A DNA stretch of 64,000 nt from Arthrobacter agilis (GTDB lineage: Bacteria; Actinomycetota; Actinomycetes; Actinomycetales; Micrococcaceae), in the NCBI RefSeq assembly GCF_030816075.1, contig NZ_JAUSXO010000001.1, forward strand, positions 124,001 through 188,000. Direction: 5' to 3'. Numbering within the stretch: the first letter of the stretch is position 1; the number at the start of each line of letters is the position of its first letter. A model generated the notes under the pieces. The model worked only from the letters and a program-made list of their open reading frames with translations. It was not told where the DNA came from and made no database searches. The translations under genes were made by a program, and so were the position numbers. This document shows, in pieces, positions 7,387-15,097 of the stretch.

Positions 7387-8715
7387 CTACGTCGGGTTCG
7401 GAGCGAGCAGCATCGCGTCGATGCGGCTGAGCAGGGAGTCGATGGCTGCGTCGGGGGTCATGGCCCCGGTGAAGGCGCCGGTGAGCACCTGGCTGACCTG
7501 GTTCTGGAACTCGGTGCCCGCTCCCGCGAACCACACGGGCGGGTCGAACACCGGGTTGTCACCCGCACTGGCGTACTCGGTCTGCGGCGTGAGGGCGGCG
7601 TACTCGGGCGTCTCCCGGATGGGCGCGTACGCCGGGATGTGCCCGGCACCGGCCCAGGTGCCGCTCTGCTTCAGGATCCCCGCCACCAGTTCGTACGTCC
7701 GGCGGGTGGTCTCGGGGTCGTGGTCGAGCTGCCGGGGGAGGACCCACGCGTGGGAGTCGGCGTAGGAGGCCGGGGTGCCGAACATGGTCGGCATCGGCAC
7801 CGCACCCAGGTTCGGGATGGCTTCGGCGAAGGCGGGGAGCTCCCACTCGCCGGAGAAGATCATGCCGGTCTGTCCGGAGGTGAAGGCCGAGATGGCACCG
7901 GGGTAGTTCTGCGTGGCAGGCATCGCCGTGCCGTCCATGAGGCGGACGACGAACTCGATGACGTCGCGGGCCTTGTCGCGGTCGATCGAGGCCGGGCTGC
8001 CCACGCTGATCGTGTAGTCGCCGCCGGTCTGTCCGTAGAGTCCCCAGAAGAGGCGCCAGGACTGCCCGGTGTCGGTGACGTGGCCGAAGGAGATGCCCTG
8101 GGCGCCGGTGACCGCCGCCATGCGGGTGGCCGCGTCGATCATCGCATCGGGGGACTCGATGGGCGTGAGGTTGCCGTCCGCACCCAGGAGGCCCGCGGTC
8201 TTCGCGAGGTCCTTGTTGTAGAACAGGATGAACGGGTGCGTGTCGAGCGGCACCGCGTACAGCTCCCCCTCGTACTGGCAGCTCTTCCACACCGCGGGGG
8301 CGAAGTCCTCCTCCCTGATGCCCTGTTCTGCGAGCAGGTCGAGGTCGTAGGGCTCCAGCAGGCCGCCGGGCGCATACCCGGCGAGCCGCGAGAGGTGCAT
8401 GATCGCGGTCTGCGGGGCCTTGCCGCTCGCCGAGGACATGGCGAGCTTCGTGTAGTACGGGGAGCCCCAGGCGAGCGTGACGGGCTTGACGGACAGACCC
8501 GAGACCGATGCGGTCACCGAGGCGATCATCGAACGCATCTTGACGCCGTCGGCGCCCTGGAACAGGTCCCACAGCTGGACGCCGCCGGAGGCGGACGCGG
8601 AGGTCGAGCAGCCTGCGAGGGATCCGCCGGCGGCCAGGAGTCCTCCCGCGCCGAGCATTCCCTGGAGGATGGAGCGCCGTGATACCGGCGTCCTGAAAGT
8701 GGGATCGTGTCCCAT
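7387..8715 (-). CDS. Sugar ABC transporter substrate-binding lipoprotein
   Basis: A 442-residue extracellular solute-binding protein, family 1. It begins with a twin-arginine-like signal (SRRSILQGMLGAGGLLAAGG) that ends in a lipobox, LAGC, with the lipidated Cys at residue 36. The mature part has the typical ATRMAAVTGAQGISFG and TSGQTGMIFSGEWELPAF segments. ATG 8715 has GGAAGGA upstream. It is the first gene of the permease operon, transcribed away from a LacI gene across a region with an operator-like repeat. A Tat export route for a lipoprotein is a prediction from the RR pair only. Confidence 0.88.
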   Translation of the reverse strand: MGHDPTFRTPVSRRSILQGMLGAGGLLAAGGSLAGCSTSASASGGVQLWDLFQGADGVKMRSMIASVTASVSGLSVKPVTLAWGSPYYTKLAMSSASGKAPQTAIMHLSRLAGYAPGGLLEPYDLDLLAEQGIREEDFAPAVWKSCQYEGELYAVPLDTHPFILFYNKDLAKTAGLLGADGNLTPIESPDAMIDAATRMAAVTGAQGISFGHVTDTGQSWRLFWGLYGQTGGDYTISVGSPASIDRDKARDVIEFVVRLMDGTAMPATQNYPGAISAFTSGQTGMIFSGEWELPAFAEAIPNLGAVPMPTMFGTPASYADSHAWVLPRQLDHDPETTRRTYELVAGILKQSGTWAGAGHIPAYAPIRETPEYAALTPQTEYASAGDNPVFDPPVWFAGAGTEFQNQVSQVLTGAFTGAMTPDAAIDSLLSRIDAMLLAPNPT

Positions 8716-8782
8716 CGAGCGTCCTTCCCGTCAGCCCGGCACGGTGCGATGGGCCGAACTTCGTTGTTCCTGCGGAGGTACC

Positions 8783-8807
8783 ACGTTGAAAATCTAACGT
8801 TGTAAAA
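8783..8807. promoter_or_regulatory. LacI operator region upstream of the transporter operon
   Basis: Two direct, 14-bp-spaced copies of ACGTTG with A-rich tails lie at 8783-8792 and 8797-8807. Read on the minus strand, 8807-8796 is TTTTACAACGTT, identical to a 12-mer found on the other side of the lacI gene and pointing toward the GH2 gene. The TTTACA inside could also serve as a -35 box for the transporter operon. Confidence 0.65.
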
Positions 8808-8906
8808 AATATGGGCGCTACCGACGACCTTGTCAACCCCCTTATCGTGCCACGCACCTCCGGTGGCATGATCGGAGGACGACGACGACGAGGGGGGAAA
8901 TCCGGG

Positions 8907-9986
8907 ATGGACAAAGGACCGGAGATGGAGCAGGGCGCAGCCGGCGACGAGGTGCCGGCTGCGGTCCCGACGCCGTCGCGCCACCGCCCCGTGAGCGTGA
9001 AGGACGTCGCCGCCCGCGCCGGTGTCTCCTGGAAGACGGTCTCGAACGTGGTGCACCGGAAGGCGCACGTGAAGCCGGCCCTGCGCCAGCGGGTGGAGCA
9101 GGCCATCGAGGAGCTCGACTACCGCCCGAACCTGGCGGGACGGCAGCTGCGCCAGGGCTCGAGCAAGACCCTGGTCCTCGCCCTGCCGGACATCCGCTCC
9201 CCGTACTTCAGCACCCTCGCCCACGAGGTCATCCGGAGCTGCCGTGCACTCGGCTACACCACCACGGTGGAGGAGATCGGGATGGACATCGCCGACGAGC
9301 GCCGCGTCCTCGAGGGCTACCGGGACCGGCTCATCGACGGGATCATCTACAGCCCCCTGGTGGTGCCGTCCGAGGAGGTGCTGGCGCGCCGTGACGCGAC
9401 GCCGATGGTCCTCCTGGGTGAGCGGCTCGTGGACTCGGGCCTGCCGCACGTCGCCATCGACAACCGTGCCTCCGGGCGCGTGCTCACGCAGCACCTCATC
9501 GACGGCGGGCGGCGGCACCTCGCCTTCCTCGGCTCCCAGCCGGTGCTCGGGGCGGGGACGGCCCAGATGCGCCTCGACGGTTTCCTCGACGCGCTCGCCG
9601 CGGCGTCGCTCGAGGCGCCCGAGGCGCTGCGGCTCGAGGCGGACGAGTACACGCGTGAGGAGGGGGAGCGGCTCGGCCACCGCCTGCTCGATCTCGGCCT
9701 GCCCTGTGACGGCGTGGTGTGCGGCAACGACCTGCTGGCCGTCGGCGCCCTGCGTGCGTTCCGGTCCCGGGGGGTCTCCGTCCCGGGCGACATCGCTGTC
9801 GGGGGATGGGACGACATCCCGGAGGCCTCCTTCGGCTTCCCGTCCCTGACCACGATCGCCCCGGACATGGCGCAGATCGCAGGCCTGGCCAGCGGATTGC
9901 TGCTCGCGGAGATCGAGGGCAGGCGCGACGGCGAGGCCGAGTCGACCGCCGACTTCGTGCTGCGGGTACGGGAGTCCGCCCCCTAG
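8907..9986 (+). CDS. LacI-family transcriptional repressor
   Basis: A 359-residue regulator. After a polar N-terminal extension of about 28 residues comes the LacI helix-turn-helix (SVKDVAARAGVSWKTVSNVV, residues 30-49) and the hinge-like YRPNLAGRQLRQGSSKTL, then a periplasmic-binding-like ligand domain with GVVCGNDLLAVGALRAF and GDIAVGGWDDIPEA. Two starts are plausible, ATG 8907 (AGGGGG upstream) and ATG 8925 (AAAGGA upstream); I give the longer. It sits between the transporter operon and the GH2 gene and both flanks hold the same operator-like 12-mer, so it probably represses both units and itself until a sugar binds. Confidence 0.92.
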   Translation: MDKGPEMEQGAAGDEVPAAVPTPSRHRPVSVKDVAARAGVSWKTVSNVVHRKAHVKPALRQRVEQAIEELDYRPNLAGRQLRQGSSKTLVLALPDIRSPYFSTLAHEVIRSCRALGYTTTVEEIGMDIADERRVLEGYRDRLIDGIIYSPLVVPSEEVLARRDATPMVLLGERLVDSGLPHVAIDNRASGRVLTQHLIDGGRRHLAFLGSQPVLGAGTAQMRLDGFLDALAAASLEAPEALRLEADEYTREEGERLGHRLLDLGLPCDGVVCGNDLLAVGALRAFRSRGVSVPGDIAVGGWDDIPEASFGFPSLTTIAPDMAQIAGLASGLLLAEIEGRRDGEAESTADFVLRVRESAP

Positions 9987-10001
9987 TTTTACAACGTTGC
10001 A
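9987..10001. promoter_or_regulatory. LacI operator upstream of the GH2 gene
   Basis: TTTTACAACGTT occupies 9987-9998 and extends into the perfect 8-bp palindrome CAACGTTG (9992-9999). It begins immediately after the lacI stop codon and repeats the motif found before the transporter operon. Confidence 0.65.
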
Positions 10002-10057
10002 TTTCTGCTCGTTCTGGGCTTCACTGGAAGGGACACGCTTTCGATCCAGGAGTTCCG

Positions 10058-11914
10058 ATGCCGCACAGCGACCCCGTCGTCACCTCGTCCACCGTGCCCA
10101 AGCCGGAACATCCCCGGCCGCAGTTCGTCCGCACCGACTGGCTGAACCTCAACGGTGTCTGGCAGTTCGAGACCGACGCCGGTGACTCCGGTCTCGAGCG
10201 CGGCGTCGCCGGCCGCGATCTCGAGCGCGAGATCCTCGTGCCCTTCGCACCCGAGAGCCGCCTGTCCGGCATCGGGCACACCGACTTCATGGAGGCGGTC
10301 TGGTACCGGCGCACCGTGACCATCCCCTCCGCGTGGGCCGGCAAGAAGGCACTGCTGCACTTCGGCGCCGTGGACCATGACGCGACCGTCTGGGTGAACG
10401 GCGTCGAGGTGGCCCGCCACCGCGGCGGCTTCACCCCGTTCACCGCCGACCTCTCGGGTGTCGCCGGTCCCGGGGAGGAGGCGGTCATCGTCGTCCGCGC
10501 ACGGGACTCCCGCCACGAGATGCAGGCCCGCGGCAAGCAGGCCACCTGGTACGACAACACGCACTGCCAGTACACCCGCACCACGGGCATCTGGCAGACC
10601 GTCTGGCTCGAGGCGGTCCCCGAGGTCAGCATCCGCCGGCTCCAGATGGTGCCCAACCTGGCCTCGCGCAGCATCCGGCTCACCGTCCCCGTGACGAACA
10701 ACCGGCCCGGCCAGTCCGTCCGGGCCACCCTCGCGGACGCCCAGGGGGCGGTCGTGGTCGCGAGCATCGGCGCGGACCTCGACCTGGCGCCCGAACTCCG
10801 GCTCGAGATCCCCGAGGACCGCTTCGTGGCCTGGTCCATCGGCACGCCGCACCTCTACGACCTCACGGTGGAACTGCTCGACGCCGACGGCGCGGTCGTG
10901 GACACCGTGCTCAGCTACGCCGCGGTGCGCTCGGTGGCCCTCGACGGCAAGAAGGTGCTCATCAACGGCGAGGTGGTCTTCCAGAAGCTCATCCTGGACC
11001 AGGGCTACTGGGAGGATTCCCTCATGACGGCCCCCGACGAGGCCGCGCTGCTCCAGGACATCCGGCTGTCCATGGAGGCGGGCTTCAACGGTGCGCGCCT
11101 GCACGAGAAGGTGTTCGAGGAGCGGTTCCTCTACCACGCGGACCGCCTCGGCTACCTCGTGTGGGGCGAGTTCGGCGACTGGGGCGTCTCCGGTGCCGGC
11201 ACCGTGGGCCACAACCAGGCGCCGACGGCGAGCTTCATCACCCAGTGGCTCGAGGCCCTGCAGCGGGACTTCAACCATCCGGCGATCATCGGCTGGTGCC
11301 CCCTGAACGAGACGCACCAGAAGCTGCACGACCGCATCACGGTGCTCGACGACGTCACCCAGGGCATGTTCCTCGCGACCAAGCTCGCGGACCCGACCCG
11401 GCCCGTGATCGACGCCAGCGGCTACTCCCACCGCGTCACCACGACGGACATCTACGACTCGCACTCCTACGAGCAGGACGCCGCGGCCTTCGCGCTCGAG
11501 CAGGGCGGCCTCGCCGAGGGCAGGCCGTTCGTGAACCGGAACCACGCCGACGAGGACTACTCCGTGCCGTACAACGGCCAGCCCTTCTTCATCTCGGAGT
11601 TCGGCGGCATCTGGTGGAACGCCGAGGAGGCCGCGGCGGCCGTCTCGGGGGACGACGAGTCCGAGTCCTGGGGCTACGGCCAGCGCGTGGCCAACGAGGA
11701 GGACCTCTACCACCGGTTCGAGGGGCTCTGCACGGTGCTGCTCGACAACCCCGACATGTTCGGCTACTGCTACACGCAGCTGACCGACACGTTCCAGGAG
11801 AAGAACGGCATCTACAACTTCGACCGCTCGGCGAAGCTCGACGTCCCCCGGATCCGCGCGATCCAGGACCGCGTCGCAGCCATCGAGCTCGCGTCGCTGA
11901 AGGCGGACGCCTAG
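10058..11914 (+). CDS. Glycoside hydrolase family 2 enzyme (beta-galactosidase/beta-glucuronidase type)
   Basis: A 618-residue intracellular enzyme without signal peptide. Domains in order: N-terminal jelly-roll sugar-binding domain (LNGVWQFETD, then AVWYRRTVTIP and VWVNGVEVARHRGGFTPF), an immunoglobulin-like domain, and a TIM barrel from about residue 300. The acid/base is Glu418 in WCPLNETH and the nucleophile Glu514 in FISEFGGIWW, both expected GH2 positions. ATG 10058 has AGGAG upstream. It is short compared with LacZ and lacks the C-terminal LacZ domains, closer to the beta-glucuronidase or beta-mannosidase-like side of the family. It follows lacI and a shared operator, so it likely cleaves the oligosaccharide imported by the adjacent transporter. 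Confidence 0.9.
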   Translation: MPHSDPVVTSSTVPKPEHPRPQFVRTDWLNLNGVWQFETDAGDSGLERGVAGRDLEREILVPFAPESRLSGIGHTDFMEAVWYRRTVTIPSAWAGKKALLHFGAVDHDATVWVNGVEVARHRGGFTPFTADLSGVAGPGEEAVIVVRARDSRHEMQARGKQATWYDNTHCQYTRTTGIWQTVWLEAVPEVSIRRLQMVPNLASRSIRLTVPVTNNRPGQSVRATLADAQGAVVVASIGADLDLAPELRLEIPEDRFVAWSIGTPHLYDLTVELLDADGAVVDTVLSYAAVRSVALDGKKVLINGEVVFQKLILDQGYWEDSLMTAPDEAALLQDIRLSMEAGFNGARLHEKVFEERFLYHADRLGYLVWGEFGDWGVSGAGTVGHNQAPTASFITQWLEALQRDFNHPAIIGWCPLNETHQKLHDRITVLDDVTQGMFLATKLADPTRPVIDASGYSHRVTTTDIYDSHSYEQDAAAFALEQGGLAEGRPFVNRNHADEDYSVPYNGQPFFISEFGGIWWNAEEAAAAVSGDDESESWGYGQRVANEEDLYHRFEGLCTVLLDNPDMFGYCYTQLTDTFQEKNGIYNFDRSAKLDVPRIRAIQDRVAAIELASLKADA

Positions 11915-11940
11915 CAGCACCCGGGACGGCCTGGACGGAC

Positions 11941-11976
11941 GACGGCGGCGGCACCCGGATGGGTGCCGCCGCCGTC
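11941..11976. terminator. Perfect 16-bp hairpin between convergent genes
   Basis: Arms 11941-11956 and 11961-11976 pair perfectly around the loop GGAT. The hairpin is very GC-rich with no real T tract. It separates the GH2 gene from the convergent oxygenase gene. Confidence 0.7.
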
Positions 11977-12012
11977 GTGTGTCCGGTGCCCGCCCGGAGG
12001 CGGGGGGCCCGA

Positions 12013-13041
12013 TTACTTGCGGGCGAGTTCGGGGTAGTGGATCTCGGTGACGTCCGGGTGGGCCCGCAGGCGGCCCTTGAGCATGTTGGAGCCGTAGGAG
12101 GACAGCATCGGGTTCTCGGGGTCGTCCGAGAGCCCGCGGGCTGCGGCCTTCAGGTCCTCGGCGAGCGGCACGGGCTCGATCACGGCGTCCAGGCGCGGTG
12201 ACCAGAAGAACGGGATGGCATAGCGGTCCACGCCCGGCGCCGGCGCCGTGACGCGGTGGATGGTCGCCGCGAGGTAGCCCTCGGTGGCGACCTCGAGCAT
12301 CTCGCCCAGGTTGACCACGAGCGCCCCGGGGATCGGCGTGACCGGCACCCATTCGCTCGCACTGTGGGGGAGCACCTCTAGGCCGCCCACCTCGTCCTGC
12401 AGGAGGAGGGTCACGAAACCGTAGTCGGCGTGCGCGCCCACGCCCTGGGAGCCGGCACCCTCGACGACGCCGCCCACGTAGTGGACGAGCTTGGCCATCC
12501 AGGCCGGGCTGCCCTCGAAGGGCTCCGCGAAGTAGTCCTCGGGCAGGTGGAGGGCGACGGCGATGGCCGAGAGCAGTTCGGCGCCCACGGTGGACATCAG
12601 GCCGGCCCAGGCCATGGCCTGTTCCTCGAGGGCCGGCAGGGCCTCCCGTGGCCAGAGGTTCGGTCCCTGGAGCAGCCAGTAGGGCTCGTCGGCGGGGTAG
12701 TCGGTGAGCGGCTCGCGCTCCGGGGAGAAGTCGATCTGCTCGCGGGCGTCGGGGCGGCCGCGGGTGATCTCGGTGCCGAGACCGGCGTAGCCGCGGAAAT
12801 GCGGGCTGGTGCGGTTGTCCAGGGTGAGCCGCTCCTCGAGCGGGAGGTCGAAGAAGCGGCGCGTGATGGAGAACAGGTCGTCCACCTGGGTGGGTGCGGC
12901 GCCGTAGTTGATCACATGGAAGAAGCCGACGGTGTGGGCGGCGTCGCGCAGCTCGTCGATGAATGCGGGGTTGAAGGATCCATCGGCGGAACGTGCGGTA
13001 CTGAGGTCAAGGGTGGGGATCGATCCCGGAGAGTGCTGCAT
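12013..13041 (-). CDS. Isopenicillin-N-synthase-like Fe(II)/2-oxoglutarate-dependent oxygenase
   Basis: A 342-residue protein with the DIOX_N domain (TVGFFHVINYG near residue 40) and a C-terminal double-stranded beta-helix. The iron ligands are His204 and Asp206 (GAHADYGFVTLLLQD) and His262 (AATIHRVTAP). The co-substrate Arg is probably Arg273 (DRYAIPFF). The family hydroxylates or cyclises small molecules; members like this are widespread in soil actinobacteria and mostly uncharacterised. It is a single gene, convergent with the GH2 enzyme; the next gene on its strand is 44 bp upstream. Substrate unknown. Confidence 0.88.
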   Translation of the reverse strand: MQHSPGSIPTLDLSTARSADGSFNPAFIDELRDAAHTVGFFHVINYGAAPTQVDDLFSITRRFFDLPLEERLTLDNRTSPHFRGYAGLGTEITRGRPDAREQIDFSPEREPLTDYPADEPYWLLQGPNLWPREALPALEEQAMAWAGLMSTVGAELLSAIAVALHLPEDYFAEPFEGSPAWMAKLVHYVGGVVEGAGSQGVGAHADYGFVTLLLQDEVGGLEVLPHSASEWVPVTPIPGALVVNLGEMLEVATEGYLAATIHRVTAPAPGVDRYAIPFFWSPRLDAVIEPVPLAEDLKAAARGLSDDPENPMLSSYGSNMLKGRLRAHPDVTEIHYPELARK

Positions 13042-13085
13042 GCGCAGGACGTTACGCCCGTTGAAAAGGCCCGTTCGCCTTTAGG

Positions 13086-13529
13086 TTACGTCGTATTGCG
13101 GCGCACCCCGCCCGTGTCGGGGTGCTCGATGCCCGCCAGCCGGCGCAGCAGGCGGAGCCCGCCGTCGGACCCCGGCCAGTGCCGCTCCAGCGCCGTGGGA
13201 CCTGCGCTCCGCACGACGGCGCGCAGGACGGCGGCCACCAGCACGACGTCGTCCGCGTAGCCGATGACGGGCAGGAAATCCGGGACGAGGTCGATCGGCA
13301 GGATCAGGTACACGGCCAGTGCCCAGAGCAGCAGGCGCGCCCACCACGGCACGGCGCGGTCCGTGGCGAGGCGGCGGACGAGTCGCAGGACGTCGGCTCC
13401 GAGGCGCAGCACGTCGGTGAGCGAGAGGACCTCGGGGTGCCGCCGTGCGTAGACGGCCAGGGCGAGGAGGAACAGGGCGTAGGCGCCGAGGAGGGCGAGT
13501 GCCGACCGCAGCAGGAGCTCCATGTCCAT
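13086..13529 (-). CDS. YkvA/DUF1232-family membrane protein
   Basis: A 147-residue protein. The first 28 residues form a hydrophobic helix. The middle contains WWARLLLWALAVYLILPIDLVPDFLPVIGYADDVVL, spanning the DUF1232 signature (P-x-DLxPDxxPxxGxxDD). These small proteins are membrane-associated; no biochemical role is established. ATG 13529 is followed two codons later by an alternative ATG at 13523. It lies 16 bp downstream of the tetR gene on the same strand and may be co-transcribed with it. Confidence 0.8.
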   Translation of the reverse strand: MDMELLLRSALALLGAYALFLLALAVYARRHPEVLSLTDVLRLGADVLRLVRRLATDRAVPWWARLLLWALAVYLILPIDLVPDFLPVIGYADDVVLVAAVLRAVVRSAGPTALERHWPGSDGGLRLLRRLAGIEHPDTGGVRRNTT

Positions 13530-13545
13530 GCGCGTGCCTCCGGGT

Positions 13546-14190
13546 CTAGTGTGCGAGGGCCGCGTGGAGGACCGCCGCGATGCTCTCGGTGACCTGGTCC
13601 TCCGTGACCGCCTCCGGATCGGCCGCGCACTCCACGGCCATGCCGTTCACGGTGGCCAGGAGGATGGTCGCGAAGACGGTGTAGTGCTCCGGGTCCGACG
13701 GCGCGCCGAAGCCGGCCGCGCGTTCCGCCAGCGTGGTGGCCAGCAGGGTGCGCCGCATGCGTCGGTGCTCGCGGAACACGGCACCCACCTCGGGGTCGCG
13801 GCCGGCCTGCAGGGCGAACTCGACGACGAGCGCGTGCCAGCGCTGCTCCCGCAGCACGCCGCGGGCGAGATAGCGCGCGGTGTGCAGGACGGTCTCGTCG
13901 AGGGAGGTGATCCGGTCCACCTGGCTGAGGACGTCGGCCGCGGTGTCGGCGAGCCGCTCGCTCAGGAGGGTGGCGAAGAGCTCCTGCTTGGAGCCGAAAT
14001 TGGAGTAGACGGCGCCCTTGGTGTAGCCGGCGCGTTCGGCGATGGTATCGAGCCGTGCGGCGACGTACCCGATCTCCTCGAAGACCTCGAGTGCCGCGGC
14101 GAGCAGTCCCGCCCGGACGTCCTCACGGCGCGGTCGCCGTCGTGGCCTGCCCGCCGTCGTACTGCCGTTGTCCGTGTTCGTGGTCGTCAT
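13546..14190 (-). CDS. TetR-family transcriptional regulator
   Basis: A 214-residue regulator. The DNA-binding helix-turn-helix covers about residues 48-67 (DTIAERAGYTKGAVYSNFGS), with the standard K-x-ELF following. The C-terminal helical domain resembles TetR_C_6-type domains (ALVVEFALQAGRDPEVG). It is divergent from the ABC ATPase/YhgE pair, and the 64-bp intergenic region holds two copies of GGTATTGAA and an inverted repeat. It is therefore the probable repressor of the export system and of itself, relieved by an unknown ligand. Confidence 0.9.
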   Translation of the reverse strand: MTTTNTDNGSTTAGRPRRRPRREDVRAGLLAAALEVFEEIGYVAARLDTIAERAGYTKGAVYSNFGSKQELFATLLSERLADTAADVLSQVDRITSLDETVLHTARYLARGVLREQRWHALVVEFALQAGRDPEVGAVFREHRRMRRTLLATTLAERAAGFGAPSDPEHYTVFATILLATVNGMAVECAADPEAVTEDQVTESIAAVLHAALAH

Positions 14191-14209
14191 CCGTCCTCCT
14201 GGGATTAGG

Positions 14210-14242
14210 ATACCATTGGTATTGAATACTTCTGGTATTGAA
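14210..14242. promoter_or_regulatory. Double TetR operator
   Basis: The inverted repeat ATACC-ATT-GGTAT lies at 14210-14222 and a degenerate copy, ATAC-TTCT-GGTAT, at 14226-14238. GGTATTGAA is repeated directly at 14218-14226 and 14234-14242, 16 bp apart, roughly one and a half helical turns. The region is AT-rich and lies between tetR and the ABC gene. Confidence 0.65.
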
Positions 14243-14254
14243 ATGAAGGATCAC

Positions 14255-15094
14255 ATGACCGTCTCCCAACCCGTCCCGCCCGCCGAGCGCCCCGCCGACG
14301 GCGCGCCCGCCATCTCCGTCGAGGGTCTGACCCTGCGCGCGGGGAAGCGGACGATCTTCGAGGACGTCACCTTCGACGTCCCGGCCGGGTCCCTCGCCGT
14401 CCTCGCCGGCCCGTCCGGCACGGGCAAGAGTCCCCTGGCGCTCGCACTGGCCGGACGGCTCACCCCGACCGCCGGGCGCGCGTCCGTCGGAGGGCTCGCA
14501 CTGCCCCGGCACGCCCGTGAGGTGCGCCGCCGGGTCGCTGTCACAGGCAACGCCACCGTGACGCCGCTCGACGAGACACTCACCGTGAAGCATCACGTGG
14601 CAGAGGCCCTCCAGCTGGCGGGCCCGTGGTGGAGGCGCTCCGCCACCCCTGAACGCGTGGACCGCACCATCACCGCGGCCAACGACCTCCTCGGTGCCCT
14701 CGAGGACGTGTTCGGTGACGACGATGCCTCCGACCCCCTGGTGCGTGCCCGGCTCCACCGGCGCGAGCTCGTCCGGGACGCCGCCCCTGCCGCGCGCTTC
14801 GCGCTGGGCCTCGTCCTCGCACTCGTCTCCGACCCGGACATCCTCGTGGTGGACGACGTCGACCAGCTCCGCACCGTCCGTGAGCGCCGGGCCGCCTGGG
14901 CCGCGCTGCTCACGCTCGGACGGATGCGCGACGACGCACGCCCGCTGACCGTCGTCGCGACCTGCCAGGACCGGCAGGAGCTCACGGACGTGCTCGACGC
15001 CGGGCACCGCCTCGGCGCCCTGCCCCTTCGACCCGTCATCATCCACGCCCTCGGGGCGTCCTCCGCACCGACCCCAGCACCCGAAATCAGGTAA
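14255..15094 (+). CDS. Atypical ABC transporter ATP-binding protein
   Basis: A 279-residue ATPase-like protein. The Walker A is canonical (GPSGTGKS, residues 52-59) but the residue after it is Pro. No LSGGQ signature can be recognised where it is expected (residues about 170-185). The Walker B, ILVVDD (196-201), has Asp201 in place of the catalytic Glu. ATG 14255 has AAGGA five bases upstream and is preferred over the earlier ATG at 14243. The gene ends four bases before the large YhgE/Pip protein, so the two presumably form one complex. Slow or absent ATP hydrolysis is a fair inference from the missing Glu, not shown. Confidence 0.8.
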   Translation: MTVSQPVPPAERPADGAPAISVEGLTLRAGKRTIFEDVTFDVPAGSLAVLAGPSGTGKSPLALALAGRLTPTAGRASVGGLALPRHAREVRRRVAVTGNATVTPLDETLTVKHHVAEALQLAGPWWRRSATPERVDRTITAANDLLGALEDVFGDDDASDPLVRARLHRRELVRDAAPAARFALGLVLALVSDPDILVVDDVDQLRTVRERRAAWAALLTLGRMRDDARPLTVVATCQDRQELTDVLDAGHRLGALPLRPVIIHALGASSAPTPAPEIR

Positions 15095-15097
15095 CGC

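Noticed and set aside
6187..8682. A plus-strand open frame of 831 codons opposite the ABC transporter operon.
   Set aside because: Antisense to genes with clear motifs; composition is Gly-, Arg-, Asp- and His-rich with no recognisable domain.
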